Positions 55,501-62,356 are shown, counted from the first letter of the stretch. The stretch is DNA of 64,000 nucleotides from Bowmanella sp. JS7-9 (GCF_004329715.1 NZ_JXSY01000018.1:186001-250000), one strand, 5' to 3'. The notes: generated from the sequence alone by a model not told the origin. Numbers and translations: made by a program.

Positions 55501-57083
55501 TGCCGTTGGTTTCCGTGCCGTATCTGGGTTCTATCTATGGCTACCGCAATACCAAAAATGCCATGTTTAAAGCCTACGCTGACGCACTGGGGTCTAGCCT
55601 GAATTTGGCACAAGGCAAAGGTGTGAAGCGGATATGGAAAACGGTGTCGCAGGTTGACTCGATTATTGATGTGACCAACAACAATAAGAACCTGTCAGAA
55701 ATGGAAGTGAAGATGATCAAGCTATTGCAGGATCGGGGCAAAATTGACGTAACCCAATCACTGACCATCGGGCAGACAGCCGACACAGACACCAAGGATT
55801 ACACATGGCACAACCGCCAGCGTGGGCAAGCCATTTTGCGTGCGTGGGGTTCGATGTTCCACAACGCCGAAGTGTTAAACCGCCAAGTAACCGCGTTAAT
55901 GACTATTCGATTAGAACTGGCGCGCAACCCCAGAGTGTCAGAAGAACGCTTGTATAAAATTGCTGCCAAAGCGATTGATAGCACACAGTTCAATTATGCG
56001 GCTCATAACCGTGGCATGTGGACGCGCGGGGATTACAGCAAACTTATCTTCATGTTTAAAACCTACTCGGTGAACATGATTAGTTTGATGGTGAAAAATA
56101 CCATGCGCGCGCGTAGAGGGGATGAGCAAGCTAAAAAATTCCTGATTGGATTTATTGGTATGCACGCGCTTGGCGCGGGGGTGTTTGGCATCCCGTTGGT
56201 CGGTATGTTCTTTGAACTATTATTCGGCCTGTACGATGCTCTGGATGATGATGATGATCCAGACAACTATGTGCGTTTTGTGGATGAATTGATCATGACA
56301 GTGGCTAAAGAACTGGGCATGAATGATTACTTTGCGGATAAAACCAGCGTGGCACTACGCAAAGGCATTATTAACGCGACACTCGGCATAGATATGGCAA
56401 GTCGCGTCGGGCTGGATTCGATGCTTTGGCGTGCAGAGACTGACCCAGAAGATACCGCATTTGAGCGAATCGCCAAGCAGCTTGCCAGCCTGACACCACT
56501 GACCAATATCTTTGGCAATATCGTTGAGGGTGGCTCTATGTTACACGAAGCCATTTGGTATAAAGGTGGCGATCCTGAATTGGCAATGAAAGGGGTAGAA
56601 AAATTCCTGCCAAACGGCGCTGGCGATTTGTTTAAGCCAATCCGCCATGGTGTGTATGGGCAGACGACTCGCGCTGGCAACATGGTTATTCCCGCAGACG
56701 AGTTTCAGGATTTCACCGGTATTCTTTCACTGATGGTCGAAGCTGGCGGCTTTAATACTGAACGTATGCGCGATGTGTATGAACGCCGGTCGATTCAGTT
56801 TAAAGAAAACAAATACCGTGAAAAGCGTCGGGCCTTGTTGATGGATTTAGCGAAGTTTGAAATGCGTCGTAATGATGTTGTGTCGGACGGCACCCTGACT
56901 CTGATTGACCGCTTTAACCGTGATAACCCAGATATGAAAATCATTACATCGTCTATTACTAACAGCCTAAAGGCACAGCAGGCTTATGAACAACAAACTG
57001 TTGATGGTATTCGCTTGCAGAAGAAACAGGAGTGGCGCAGAGATCGCCGTCAATACTTTGGTAAGGATGAAAAGCAGGACTAA
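43578..57083 (+). CDS. Giant polyvalent virion protein: adenine methyltransferase, Strawberry-notch helicase, zincin
   Basis: 4501 residues. Order seen: hydrophobic/Gly-rich N-terminal region (to ~315); three related domains (~685-840, 848-1010, 1025-1180); a conserved helical module (~1389-1490, AGYY-type VEAGMRNFKDYAAQMVKD); an N6-adenine methyltransferase (~1560-1850) with motif I EPTAGNGLLL (~1671) and motif IV NPPF (~1739); a Gly/Asp/Lys-rich linker (~1915-2000); an SF2 helicase of Strawberry-notch type (~2020-2800) with DQTGVGKGR (~2095), LDEAHE (~2231), SATF (~2263) and QMLGRINRTGQ (~2624); a zincin-like HEALH (~3325); coiled coils; and C-terminal hydrophobic segments (~3950-4000, ~4185-4215). 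Such proteins (DarB-like, large polyvalent proteins) are packaged and ejected to shield incoming DNA. Position at T7 gp16's place supports ejection. Confidence 0.9.
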   Translation: MPNKANPFKDYDLTNPYDIIASGRKLGLSDELMQQLAPEIWAAANPDNGGFLETKARNLGNAATDFVGNLSKITGNALGGAIRALPESLGGGDERADRVSASLNRWGDKARDLVDYQPEYSPELLESKGGVTFGNVYGFINEQMIQSLPEMAAAVYAPHAFAASTEQRLAEDRARNNNRVNPTGEDYLSVAPFTAGVMALERLGAHKAFGLDDGLRASDIARVTDDLVDGGSKLAIAKNASHKVGAAASVEAGTEFLQEGLEYTAGTLGTVEGFDGWDAFKQGGYGALGGAGTGAQLRGAANVWQGVQHKRTLDKLADEGLAFDLLTLQNEEKRLAKLQDDVANINQPQHDPATQALLQRYDRLNAEIESLLNPVQMRDPMGAANDPMWATEGEQTSTLNITVPASQPSADMDQLVEQATLLDPEYTAQVMKDAESMRGNVTDDMVDDYLLEKLTGIVDQSPAYKYSRGLLNIESDPVLDESTQANQAPQPEANATTTLPEQNFAPSDSDVDTTITDPLVKGLAEWNTQNDVDYIQKDPAHTVLHGLRSHSKQGRSFDEAINFDEETQAFFGGLTPDAQQQLRERYEQGADAINSLYKLYNQQVSKPGQQKAQRALDEKRYSKDYLDYSEHYQNHPEEIPEQDSAGWQFLATSTQMSKQEVALLQKQLYGETPAPAKTPPKAKKLKENDTEFRSHTGNTFNSVSEAEKARKENGLEKTTFVSKSGRKSFVLKKVTPWSGKQQVTVDDYTDYKGTLGAIFIPENQAATQQLWDIARTVDPQARLLKVSPSDNRQGVVFSSQEKAEAAIKMHGISVNGGAMIMPNLDTKLPATTAKTETEQEKSAPAEETKPFNFGSKTQNKFDSEADAEKARSKHDLQKVSFVEKIKGKLHKWKLTKVRAWNPKRVVVMRDLFEKGHGQQQGDKPPRAIFYVKDDSIKHQDHLWEIAKTVDPQAEKIVKTDAKDQLSTEKYYGVGFSSQALAEKAMKLHGITIEGESDHYPNFDASPELSNEQAAANTASDLLHPSDPRNKLVISNFSGNNVVLSAKGKPFPSREIAWKALVDNGLVGIAAVIKSKDGSSGKPIYQLRLVKPLEPHENVTVHRFDDQYGASVHYLKTRHPSVSDALVLAAHTAGLKDVRIGKAPDGSRTVFIYTADFLERLIAVSGINVHVGNDVHHLAAKVANAATREQADQNYERLLARWEAVKNHNENSRKSGKKSVAKKTDKVSTFGKLQKLKNYYFRNPDFKLQPVKESDQLTPAEEAELAEYVKEQNYHFLLETTHPDSTTNSVVNDLFSTGELNGIHALISKLREAFNDQVTVLDDILQDSGPHQQAFENLTEVSKDFIREKLQEGSLKTFLIAAKQRQKEDIDNQTRAGRPRFGTRPEPRTELFNGDNNKIFTKDKAEEAKAKIRAIMAGRANSGIDPELFTAGMTLTGYYVEAGMRNFKDYAAQMVKDFGENIKPYLLSFWEGTRAYPGLDTADMTKSDDAKQILTDLDSMLEDEADVDGEPETVDDSSVDKPAMEQALFMSLFDDAVDTMHESAKSFLPHDALSFKMYIAKKMGIKSKDVTYEMEKYAQEILERAMYKALRLQVVGSGWNRAAFDEVMEKAKNLYNAQPKLNVRTGKSQRLQAFSTPLPLSLLINRALGMWTEEFGGKVEFGDAVNEEKVLEPTAGNGLLLPLVELGNNLTINEIMPDRVNQIGKAGLSAGRRTGATNVLSKDAVTEDLVEAESQDVVIMNPPFGPSDTSYTVTGVDGLDYTLTDMDHIIAARQLQAMADSGRAALILGSSRDGKIKGKGRVFLNWLYNNYIVADHFDVDGKVYERQGAAWPIQVVIISGRRTTDNDNYAPTKLDRVKGETANDIFNAVEQRLDDNGFLDSHEWDHRAVEADYVSDGNASISPNIAPDDNAGTIQKVGKGNKGNKSTKESGVPDTGRNGNDGANGTGVVDSSGDRTDTGAGTGSVAGNTKLDKRDNPDSQKPDKEPTKGGSHLDSILRNLQSVERLNDYQAAYKTGSRGSNNGVLIPFNMAKQNQAALASLISRVGDLDEYVAYHLGYKDVDDMFAKANFMGLQVDSLALAIDKYFNGGKAIIIADQTGVGKGRQAAGMIRFAMQQGLLPVFITAKPNLFTDMYFDLLEIGLEPNEINAYIMNSGQRITSETDGGKTVTHQESPKQKEHQTYLKRMNAGQAEIGSSAFPFNMIMATYSQFAMQSARKGALLGVMENAFLILDEAHEASGESSETGNYFRQVVRDAKGITYLSATFAKRPDNLGLYFRTSLGDAANSIQELQDALSAGGIQMQTLLAAMLTESGELLRRERSFEGITIEDRFDKKNRDTHVKLYDSSARILQELIAFSNKFKDFIKDENDKIKAGAQLIGTSNIEQLNPYSFASVVHNYIRNLTMAIKAETVAQRAIDMVNTIDPKSGKPYSPVIALDSTMESIMKAYMDDNMISSGESIEGYSFSTLFEHALRSTMSVTERKPNGDTEKIYYHVDDLPYHLQVHVEKIRDMVAATDFDALPVSPIDYIRKRLTDAGISSGELTGRTNVLDLDKMVFNTKANVYGDKPRREIVDDFNKGKIGVLILNRAGSTGLSIHASEKESVTNKNPRHMIVAQPSLDINVFMQMLGRINRTGQVVLPSYELLWLDLPSEKRPAAVLRGKSRSLNANTSANTDSATSVDGLDMLNHYGDEIMRMYLSENPDILIKLGLSATGLNEREELARYITGKMAVLPTEEQEELFAAVEPMYEEYVAQLKQTGNFQLETTEMDLDATIDEQQILEEGDNTNAFDRDIKLNNADVKTQGKPMSGEEMQQLRSSLDRIAGAELFDSFANAFQTYIYERYAQRIADATKAIERAHGQPDKKIKELQDALREIEARKAKEMNAAQELKHLLHNRLRLGSAIKLEIDGEMVHGMVTDIKHSNDGKGNPYAPGKFKIKLALAHPLRHVNINASQVMTGSGTFKVVDMNHVPPEGLRNIFDTEHMKPQRGQRYILTGNLIKAFSKIDGGKVINFTTQKGQNETGILLPKDFDPANGIKDKLYVTDAPSMFRYLNETKDATLRSFGIRNADNFGFARVEKSGSTQLVMVVPVSNAALRKRYASEEVSAILGREVAWRNGQKAVSIEVTEEQATKIFDLFQEQTPFALTGSALEEFARINGIEARGDDWNTENLFWDKNEEVDHQRREILGMIGRLSLISTGLIGAGVGSKALIPADNTKTGEVTPLSVDALHAKLPKEVEAILRGEGKLKPALQALIKLAPPEIKALVQKLNSLVTSKSNANVIIDDDGHWNANGAVDIKDGEIRMRLFNAKLNDGTQLRGLSYGTFLHEALHTVVLSRYAKLSVAAYPENFGKLGQGDPKAAAALQQFTNLWREFSLAFGTVKDKPIWLKEALNTPDELFVRALTDPNLQHLMAQKKYKGRTLLQRFKDWVKRMLFSLEGTHPSWLDAALVGANDLLDAMANDPDNLAMIENYIALTSKSSGGSAHYDLNENPSEQSKGGRKRSNHLSRLSSEVKSYFKKLMDKYGREKVLKVLPLSEMADLYDHMTNGALQRYYDLTEAYAAYKAKALQYAEKHVEERWADLQKTNPDEERRMSHIMLNATMSQLSPDVAFVDQKIVQSLKARIAQIELDMQAHPKGGSLGQREYKGDLEQKLIDLKRVYRDLHKEWKTLAKNSPQAQQLYLDVREHYKVMWNKTKEYLIKRITELEGDNKHKTALIDKVKLQFEKAVQYGDYFPLFRTGNYIVTSTKDKGRDFMVTRHETLEEAEAEVKAMEKEGWNSSYKVEAKVKSSGQTSVWQSGKEILGAVESINSRARLGQLPEHSGGLVYEFNEMETLFEKLSDGAAKNALIDQIYQVMLDSLPEASAAKHFIHRNRVKGASADQRRAYAHTIYHSVQRAAKIQYQHKLEAEIINMRKLADDVTGRDNILLQQVADSVQERHDKTMNPNGSAISAWLSGFGFHYLLGGSVAAATVNMTQVPLVSVPYLGSIYGYRNTKNAMFKAYADALGSSLNLAQGKGVKRIWKTVSQVDSIIDVTNNNKNLSEMEVKMIKLLQDRGKIDVTQSLTIGQTADTDTKDYTWHNRQRGQAILRAWGSMFHNAEVLNRQVTALMTIRLELARNPRVSEERLYKIAAKAIDSTQFNYAAHNRGMWTRGDYSKLIFMFKTYSVNMISLMVKNTMRARRGDEQAKKFLIGFIGMHALGAGVFGIPLVGMFFELLFGLYDALDDDDDPDNYVRFVDELIMTVAKELGMNDYFADKTSVALRKGIINATLGIDMASRVGLDSMLWRAETDPEDTAFERIAKQLASLTPLTNIFGNIVEGGSMLHEAIWYKGGDPELAMKGVEKFLPNGAGDLFKPIRHGVYGQTTRAGNMVIPADEFQDFTGILSLMVEAGGFNTERMRDVYERRSIQFKENKYREKRRALLMDLAKFEMRRNDVVSDGTLTLIDRFNRDNPDMKIITSSITNSLKAQQAYEQQTVDGIRLQKKQEWRRDRRQYFGKDEKQD

Positions 57084-58432
57084 TCGAATAGTCCCGCGAC
57101 TTTACTAAGCAAACCGGTATCAAGTTGGGATTCGTTAGCTGGCACCAGTGCGCGCGGGTCGCGCTCTACGGCGGCTAACAGTTCCTGCCATTTCTCGATC
57201 CACTCTTTTTTCAGGTGGTAGAGCGTCCCAAACTGATAACTTTGGTTCACGCCTACCGCCAGTTTGTGATTCAAAATGGCGTCTGTCACCTCTTTGCTTG
57301 CCCCCTGGTTCTGCAAATGCGTGGCGATAGTTTTACGGAACATTTTAGCTGTGAAGTGCATCCACCCATGCGCCTTTTGAAACTCTTTTGCGGTCAAGCT
57401 GCCACGTAGCGGCAACGGCGTGTAAGGGTCTACATCGAAAAACAGATACATATCCGGTGTGAGTTTGCCGACCTGCTCTTTTATCCGCTGAATATGGATT
57501 AACAGCAGTTCGACCACATTCTGCGGTAAATGCGTCCAAGCCGGTTCTTTGTTTTTCATGCACGCGGCAGGATGTTCTATTCGCATCATTTGCCAATTGA
57601 TATGTTGCATTTGCACGCGCGTCCATTCGTCAGAGCGCACGCCAACCCGTAACATAACTTCGGCCAATACTTTCACCCATGGCTTGAGCCTGTCTTGCTG
57701 ATGAAGTTCGTTCAGAAAGGTATGCAGTTGCGTCGAGCCAAGATAGTGCTTGGTGGGGTGTAACCGCACTTCGTTTAATACTTTTTTGCGACCGAATGCC
57801 GGATTGGCGTTGATAATGTTTAGTTCCACTGCGTAACTGAACACCACGCGCCCCGCTTTATGGGCATTAAGCGCTGCGCCCTTTTTCTTCTGATTATTGG
57901 CAATATCCATGATCAGGTTATCCCACATGACCGGTGTAATCAGGTTGATAGGATGGGTGCCATAAACAGGGAATACATGGTTAGTCAGTGCTGCGCTGTA
58001 GTCTGCTAGTGTGTCAGGATTGCGACCGGCGTTTTGCCAATCATCCTTAAACCGTTCAAATACGCTGAATAGGCTGTTCTTACTGCTTTTCAGTAATGCC
58101 ATATTGGTGACGCGGCTTGCAATCAGGCGCTGTTCTAATTGCTCGACTTGTGGATCAACCCCGCTTTTAAGCTGGTTGATGAATGACTTGTAGCGTTGTT
58201 CGATTTCAGACAACGGCAGATCAGGGTATTGGCCTATGCGAATAACATTGCGCCCACTGGAAACGGGACGCTGATACCGCAGTTGAAAATGGCGGGACAC
58301 ATTGCCGTCAGCTTTTCGGCTCAATTGCAGTTGCAGACCTGCGAAATTATCAAAGGTATACACCACTTTTTTTGCCAGTTTGGGTAGTAACACCCGGCTA
58401 ACTTCACTCTCGCTAAATGCTATTTTGGGCAT
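57080..58432 (-). CDS. int: P4-like tyrosine integrase
   Basis: 450 residues. N-terminal arm-binding domain of DUF4102 type (RHFQLRYQRP ... VIRIGQYPDLPLSEI), then core-binding and catalytic domains. Catalytic set: Arg266 in GVRSDEW, Lys363-x-x-Arg366 in AKMFRKT (Lys replaces the common His of box II), His389 in ILNHK and nucleophile Tyr399 in QSYQ. P4-like integrases usually target tRNA 3' ends, agreeing with the tRNA-Leu junction. It is the last gene of the leftward operon and converges on the giant gene with stop codons overlapping by 4 bases, so it is not next to the attachment site as is usual. Confidence 0.92.
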   Translation of the reverse strand: MPKIAFSESEVSRVLLPKLAKKVVYTFDNFAGLQLQLSRKADGNVSRHFQLRYQRPVSSGRNVIRIGQYPDLPLSEIEQRYKSFINQLKSGVDPQVEQLEQRLIASRVTNMALLKSSKNSLFSVFERFKDDWQNAGRNPDTLADYSAALTNHVFPVYGTHPINLITPVMWDNLIMDIANNQKKKGAALNAHKAGRVVFSYAVELNIINANPAFGRKKVLNEVRLHPTKHYLGSTQLHTFLNELHQQDRLKPWVKVLAEVMLRVGVRSDEWTRVQMQHINWQMMRIEHPAACMKNKEPAWTHLPQNVVELLLIHIQRIKEQVGKLTPDMYLFFDVDPYTPLPLRGSLTAKEFQKAHGWMHFTAKMFRKTIATHLQNQGASKEVTDAILNHKLAVGVNQSYQFGTLYHLKKEWIEKWQELLAAVERDPRALVPANESQLDTGLLSKVAGLFD

Positions 58433-58447
58433 GTGTCCCCCCCTCGA

Positions 58448-59206
58448 TTACATAACGCGCAATGCCTCTAGGTCTTGTCCTGAGTCGCGTAGAAACTTCT
58501 TAAATGAAGCAGGCGCGTTACCCTCACCATCCCAATCTGTACCATTCAAACGATACAACGGACGGCTTTTGCTTTTCATGATTGCTTTGTTTTCTTCCTC
58601 GGCCTGAACCATCTTTACAAACTTTTCAATTTCAGCGCCCATGTGTGGAATACTAACACCTTGTTGGCGAGAAGTATAAATGTCACGGGCCGTTTTCATC
58701 AAGATTGCATTCTTGTTCGCTTCTTTCTCGCGTTCTTCTTTGGTGATCTCGTTGGCGTAGTCCAAACCACGTTGAAGATTCTCGATAACCTGTTCAAAAC
58801 CATGGAAAGCAATTGCTGATTTAATCGCTACACGTAGCTTTGCCATATCGTTGATGTAGTTAGCCGCCGCACTAGAGCCAACCCTTTCTTTGTTGGCAGC
58901 TTGTGAGCCAACATAAGTGGTGCGCTCACCGCCGATTAGATCCATGCGCCCACGCATTTTCAAAAAATCTTCCATTGTAGGCGGTAGCTGCGCTGGCTCC
59001 ACGTTAAAATCTTTGGCTAGTTCTGTGTTGAAACCATTTACTATGGCCCACGCTTTTTTCAGGTCGGGTACTTTATCCAGACTGATTTGACGTGACCGGT
59101 GCATCTTGGTGCCTTTTTTCAAAGACTCGACAGCTTGCACTTGAATGCAGCGACCGTTTGACGCTGAATTGACGATTGATAGTTTAATTTGAATCTTGTT
59201 GTTCAT
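58448..59206 (-). CDS. H-NS-like nucleoid protein
   Basis: 252 residues. The last 40 (about 213-252) match the H-NS DNA-binding domain: PLYRLNGTDWDGEGNAPASF followed by a K-K and G-x-x-L helix, compare the T-W-x-G-x-G-x-x-P core of H-NS. Before it runs a charged coiled coil (about 150-210). The N-terminal 120 residues are specific to this protein and longer than in H-NS (137 residues). Expected to bind AT-rich DNA and silence or compete with host H-NS. Lies between the integrase and small early genes. Confidence 0.7.
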   Translation of the reverse strand: MNNKIQIKLSIVNSASNGRCIQVQAVESLKKGTKMHRSRQISLDKVPDLKKAWAIVNGFNTELAKDFNVEPAQLPPTMEDFLKMRGRMDLIGGERTTYVGSQAANKERVGSSAAANYINDMAKLRVAIKSAIAFHGFEQVIENLQRGLDYANEITKEEREKEANKNAILMKTARDIYTSRQQGVSIPHMGAEIEKFVKMVQAEEENKAIMKSKSRPLYRLNGTDWDGEGNAPASFKKFLRDSGQDLEALRVM

Positions 59207-59220
59207 GGTGTTAAGTCCCT

Positions 59221-59628
59221 CTATTTATGGTTAGGTAGTGTTACTTTAATTGCCGTGCATCCATCTTCCCCAACAGCGGGTAAGGTCTTGCCGTCCCACT
59301 CTTTGAGAAATAACGAAGCAAAGGCTTTTGAAACAAAACAAATTCGACCGCGTTGGCCTGTATGGTCTAGATCGATAAAAACGCCGTGAGTAAATAGCAT
59401 TCGCATGGTGCCGCACCACATGCCATTAACTTTGCGCAAGTCCTCGTAGCCTTGTTCCATAAGATAGGCAGCAAGACGCAATTCCTTATCGCAATAACCC
59501 TCGGTGAACAGCTTTTTCGCTTCATCCAGATATTGTTCTGAGCGTTGCATAGACTTGTTTAATTGCTCGATTGCTCCGTCGATTAAAGTTAGCAATGGAT
59601 CTGGCATAAAGGTATGTTCGTTACTCAT
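59221..59628 (-). CDS. Hypothetical early protein
   Basis: 135 residues. N-terminal helices with coiled-coil character (LIDGAIEQLNKSMQRSEQY, LDEAKKLFTEGY) and a C-terminal part with strands (MLFTHGVFIDLD, GRICFVS, TAIKVTLP). AGGT ribosome site. No family recognised; within the leftward early operon. Confidence 0.6.
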   Translation of the reverse strand: MSNEHTFMPDPLLTLIDGAIEQLNKSMQRSEQYLDEAKKLFTEGYCDKELRLAAYLMEQGYEDLRKVNGMWCGTMRMLFTHGVFIDLDHTGQRGRICFVSKAFASLFLKEWDGKTLPAVGEDGCTAIKVTLPNHK

Positions 59629-59653
59629 GTTTTTACCTAGTTAACCCCTCAAT

Positions 59654-59896
59654 TTAATGGGCGCTATGATCCGGCAATTCAGCATTCAGCGGTATGGGGT
59701 CGTACAAATTGATACCTTTCCCATAAAGCCCGTTTTGAATGTCATCAAAGATGCCCTGGTCACAGTGTCTGAACGCATCAATCCACTGCAAAGCGCGTCG
59801 ATGCGTTTCGTAAAATTTCAGGTGGTAGTACATATTTGTAATATCGTGTGGTAGATAGTCAGCGTGCTTGCTGCCACACTCGATGCACCGTTCCAT
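59654..59896 (-). CDS. Small hypothetical protein with CxxC
   Basis: 80 residues beginning MERCIECGSKHADYLPHDI; the C-x-x-C and nearby His residues may bind zinc. The remainder is helical and aromatic (MYYHLKFYETHRRALQWIDAF). TAATG overlap with the upstream gene shows co-translation. Function unknown. Confidence 0.6.
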   Translation of the reverse strand: MERCIECGSKHADYLPHDITNMYYHLKFYETHRRALQWIDAFRHCDQGIFDDIQNGLYGKGINLYDPIPLNAELPDHSAH

Positions 59897-60207
59897 TAGT
59901 GCATACCACCTGTAAACGGAACCACGTTATCGTCGATTTCCACGTCTGATTCCTCATGCACCGATTCAAACGCACCCGCACCAGACATAGCAGCCACGCC
60001 AGCCATTAGCAGCATAAGCGTGTCACCGCGACCGCCAGCGTTAGACAGTGACAACAACGTGTCCTTTTGATCTGAACCTTCTTCCGTCGCAGCGCCAATA
60101 ACCAACGAAAAACTAGCGTCCGATAGGCCCAGTTCATGTGCCAATAAAGATTCAATTTCTTTAACCGCGCGGTGTAGATTGATTTTGTTTTCATACTTCA
60201 TTGTCAT
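59896..60207 (-). CDS. Hypothetical early protein
   Basis: 103 residues with an excellent ribosome site (AAGGAGT) nine bases before ATG 60205-60207. Helical N-terminus (INLHRAVKEIESLLAHELG), a Gly/Ala/Met-rich middle (LMLLMAGVAAMSGAGAF) and a strongly acidic end (ESVHEESDVEIDDN). No match recognised. Could be a replication accessory because it follows the primase-helicase gene. Confidence 0.6.
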   Translation of the reverse strand: MTMKYENKINLHRAVKEIESLLAHELGLSDASFSLVIGAATEEGSDQKDTLLSLSNAGGRGDTLMLLMAGVAAMSGAGAFESVHEESDVEIDDNVVPFTGGMH

Positions 60208-60212
60208 TGGCG

Positions 60213-62339
60213 TTACTCCTTGTTGTCTTTTTTAGTGTTATGCCGTCTTAACCAAACCACGACATCATTGTTAATAATCTGGTACTTGGTGTGCCGGTTG
60301 CGCCCCATTTTTTTAATCACGTTTTCAGCGGTTAACTTTCCAATCGACCGGTTAATGTTCTTGCGCAACGTGTTTTCGTTTGCTTCTGGGTTGAATCGGT
60401 ACAAGAGGTTGTTTAGTTCAGTCGATTCAACGATGGGTGGGCAGAATCTGGATGCAGCAAATTGCTGTGCTAACAGGTTATCGAATGCGATCAGAATCTG
60501 GGCTTCCATGGTTTTGCCCTTGTTAATTTCTGCAATCCAGTCTTTTGACTTCACCGGTTCAGACGGCACCAGCACAACAGACGTTTGCGGATCGCCGTCC
60601 TCATCTTCGCCCACGGTCACTACTTGACGATGGAATAACATCGGTTGCATAGGTTCGCCGTCTTTCATTTTGGTATTAACTACCTTGATCACCGGTTGCA
60701 GCGTCGGGTCACGCTCCATTTCCGCTTTGTTTTCGACGAACACTTTGAATTCAACATCAACGGCACCTTTGAGTGCTGACGAACCACGGGCGCGGTCTGA
60801 TTCGCTGTTGCCGCTGTGGTGTACCGGAATCACCATGCAATTGTATTTGCTGTAGACGTATTTCAGATTGTCAATGAAGCGGGTCATATCGCTGGTGGAG
60901 TTTTCATCACCGTCACCAAAGTTACGGTTGAGCGTATCTAGCACAATGACTTCTGGTGCTTCGTCCATGCTGGCAATTGCTTTGTCCATAAGGGCATTGA
61001 TAGCTTGCAGGTCGAGAAATGGCACCGGCTCATTGGTGGTATAGATCGTTGTGCCTTTGCGGCCATGGTGCTTACACCACGCGCGCAAACGCTTGTGTAC
61101 GCCTGATTGGCCCTCACCGCAGACGTACAGTGTGCGGATTGGTCTTGAAACGCGATGGCCGTGCCAGTCCATGCCGTTTGCCATGTGGCAAAGCATATCC
61201 AGCGTGACAAACGATTTGAAATCCCCAGGCGCACCGAAAATCAGACCAATTCGTTCAAACGGTAAGACACCTTTGATAAGCCAGCTTGGCTTGACCGGCG
61301 GTTTGTCATATTCAAACTGGGTAACTTCCAAGGATGGGTACGGATCAAAATGACCGTCAGTAAAATTCAATGCTTTACGAATGCGGTTGTGGTCGCGCAA
61401 GTCGTTGAAATCGGTTACGCCTGCTTCGACAGGTGGGGCAAAGTAAGGGACGTTAAAATCATCCAGAATACGTTTTGCCACTTCGATGCCAGCATTCTTT
61501 TTGCCTTGTGCTTCTTTTTCGTGATCATTGTCAGCGGCCACCACTAAAGCAATGCCTGTTGCGGTCAGCTTTGGCAACATACCTTTGACGATTTCATAAA
61601 GGTTATTGGCGTTTCGGCAAACCATGACAGGAACCCGCGTGGCTTCATGTACGCTGGCAGCAGTAGAGTAACCCTCGGCGGCATAGACAAGACGGGTAGT
61701 GTGGTCAATGCGGCCTATTAAGTGATATGCGCCTTTGACCTGCCCGTCAGTGTGAACCCACTTTTGCCCAGATGGTGCGATAAACTCTAGTGAACAAAGG
61801 TTGCCGTCAAAATCGTGCAGCGGCATAACAATATTGCCTTTGGCATCAACTCGGATGCCATACGCGCCAACCCCTTTTTTAACCAAATAGGGCAAGGCAT
61901 CAGTATTTATAGGTGAGGGCAGGGATTCAAACAGTTGCCGTGCACTATCGGCGGCGTCTTTTTGGGCTTTGGCTTGGGCCGCTTCACGGATTGCTTTTTG
62001 TGCATCCAGTTTAACTTTAATGTCAGCTTTTTCTTGCGCAGAGAGTGGTGAACCCCCCTCTTTTTGTGAAAAGGTATGGGTGACACCCTCGCGCCAATCC
62101 CCCCAGGCTCCGTAGCCAAATTCCCGATCTTCTTCATACGAATACCAAAGCGGCGTGTCTTTGCGGTGTTCTGTGCAATAGCAACGCTTTACGTCTGTAA
62201 GGCCGGTGATTTCAACATGGTCTATGTCAAAGCCATTGTCTTTTAACAGGCTAAGAAACGACTCGCGCGGCGATTCGACGGGGGTAGACTGCTTGCGATT
62301 GGCGTAGGCAATCGGATCGAAGAATGATGATGTGGTCAT
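60213..62339 (-). CDS. Toprim primase-helicase (replication protein)
   Basis: 708 residues. N-terminal DUF-like domain with a Cys/His pair (KRCYCTEH), a Toprim_3-type primase core with Glu222 in AAEGYSTAAS and Asp270/Asp272 in AADND, then a RepA/AAA_25-type helicase with Walker A GAPGDFKS (369-376) and Walker B VIVLD (Asp468). The last ~90 residues look like a winged helix (ELNNLLYRFNPEANENTLRK). It would start and unwind replication forks; no phage DNA polymerase is seen, so the host enzyme is presumably used. Confidence 0.9.
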   Translation of the reverse strand: MTTSSFFDPIAYANRKQSTPVESPRESFLSLLKDNGFDIDHVEITGLTDVKRCYCTEHRKDTPLWYSYEEDREFGYGAWGDWREGVTHTFSQKEGGSPLSAQEKADIKVKLDAQKAIREAAQAKAQKDAADSARQLFESLPSPINTDALPYLVKKGVGAYGIRVDAKGNIVMPLHDFDGNLCSLEFIAPSGQKWVHTDGQVKGAYHLIGRIDHTTRLVYAAEGYSTAASVHEATRVPVMVCRNANNLYEIVKGMLPKLTATGIALVVAADNDHEKEAQGKKNAGIEVAKRILDDFNVPYFAPPVEAGVTDFNDLRDHNRIRKALNFTDGHFDPYPSLEVTQFEYDKPPVKPSWLIKGVLPFERIGLIFGAPGDFKSFVTLDMLCHMANGMDWHGHRVSRPIRTLYVCGEGQSGVHKRLRAWCKHHGRKGTTIYTTNEPVPFLDLQAINALMDKAIASMDEAPEVIVLDTLNRNFGDGDENSTSDMTRFIDNLKYVYSKYNCMVIPVHHSGNSESDRARGSSALKGAVDVEFKVFVENKAEMERDPTLQPVIKVVNTKMKDGEPMQPMLFHRQVVTVGEDEDGDPQTSVVLVPSEPVKSKDWIAEINKGKTMEAQILIAFDNLLAQQFAASRFCPPIVESTELNNLLYRFNPEANENTLRKNINRSIGKLTAENVIKKMGRNRHTKYQIINNDVVVWLRRHNTKKDNKE

Positions 62340-62356
62340 AAGTCAGGGCTACATAA

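Noticed and set aside
57080-58432. attP directly beside int
   Set aside because: int abuts the giant gene on one side and an early gene 15 bases away on the other; there is no tRNA-Leu 3' sequence nearby.
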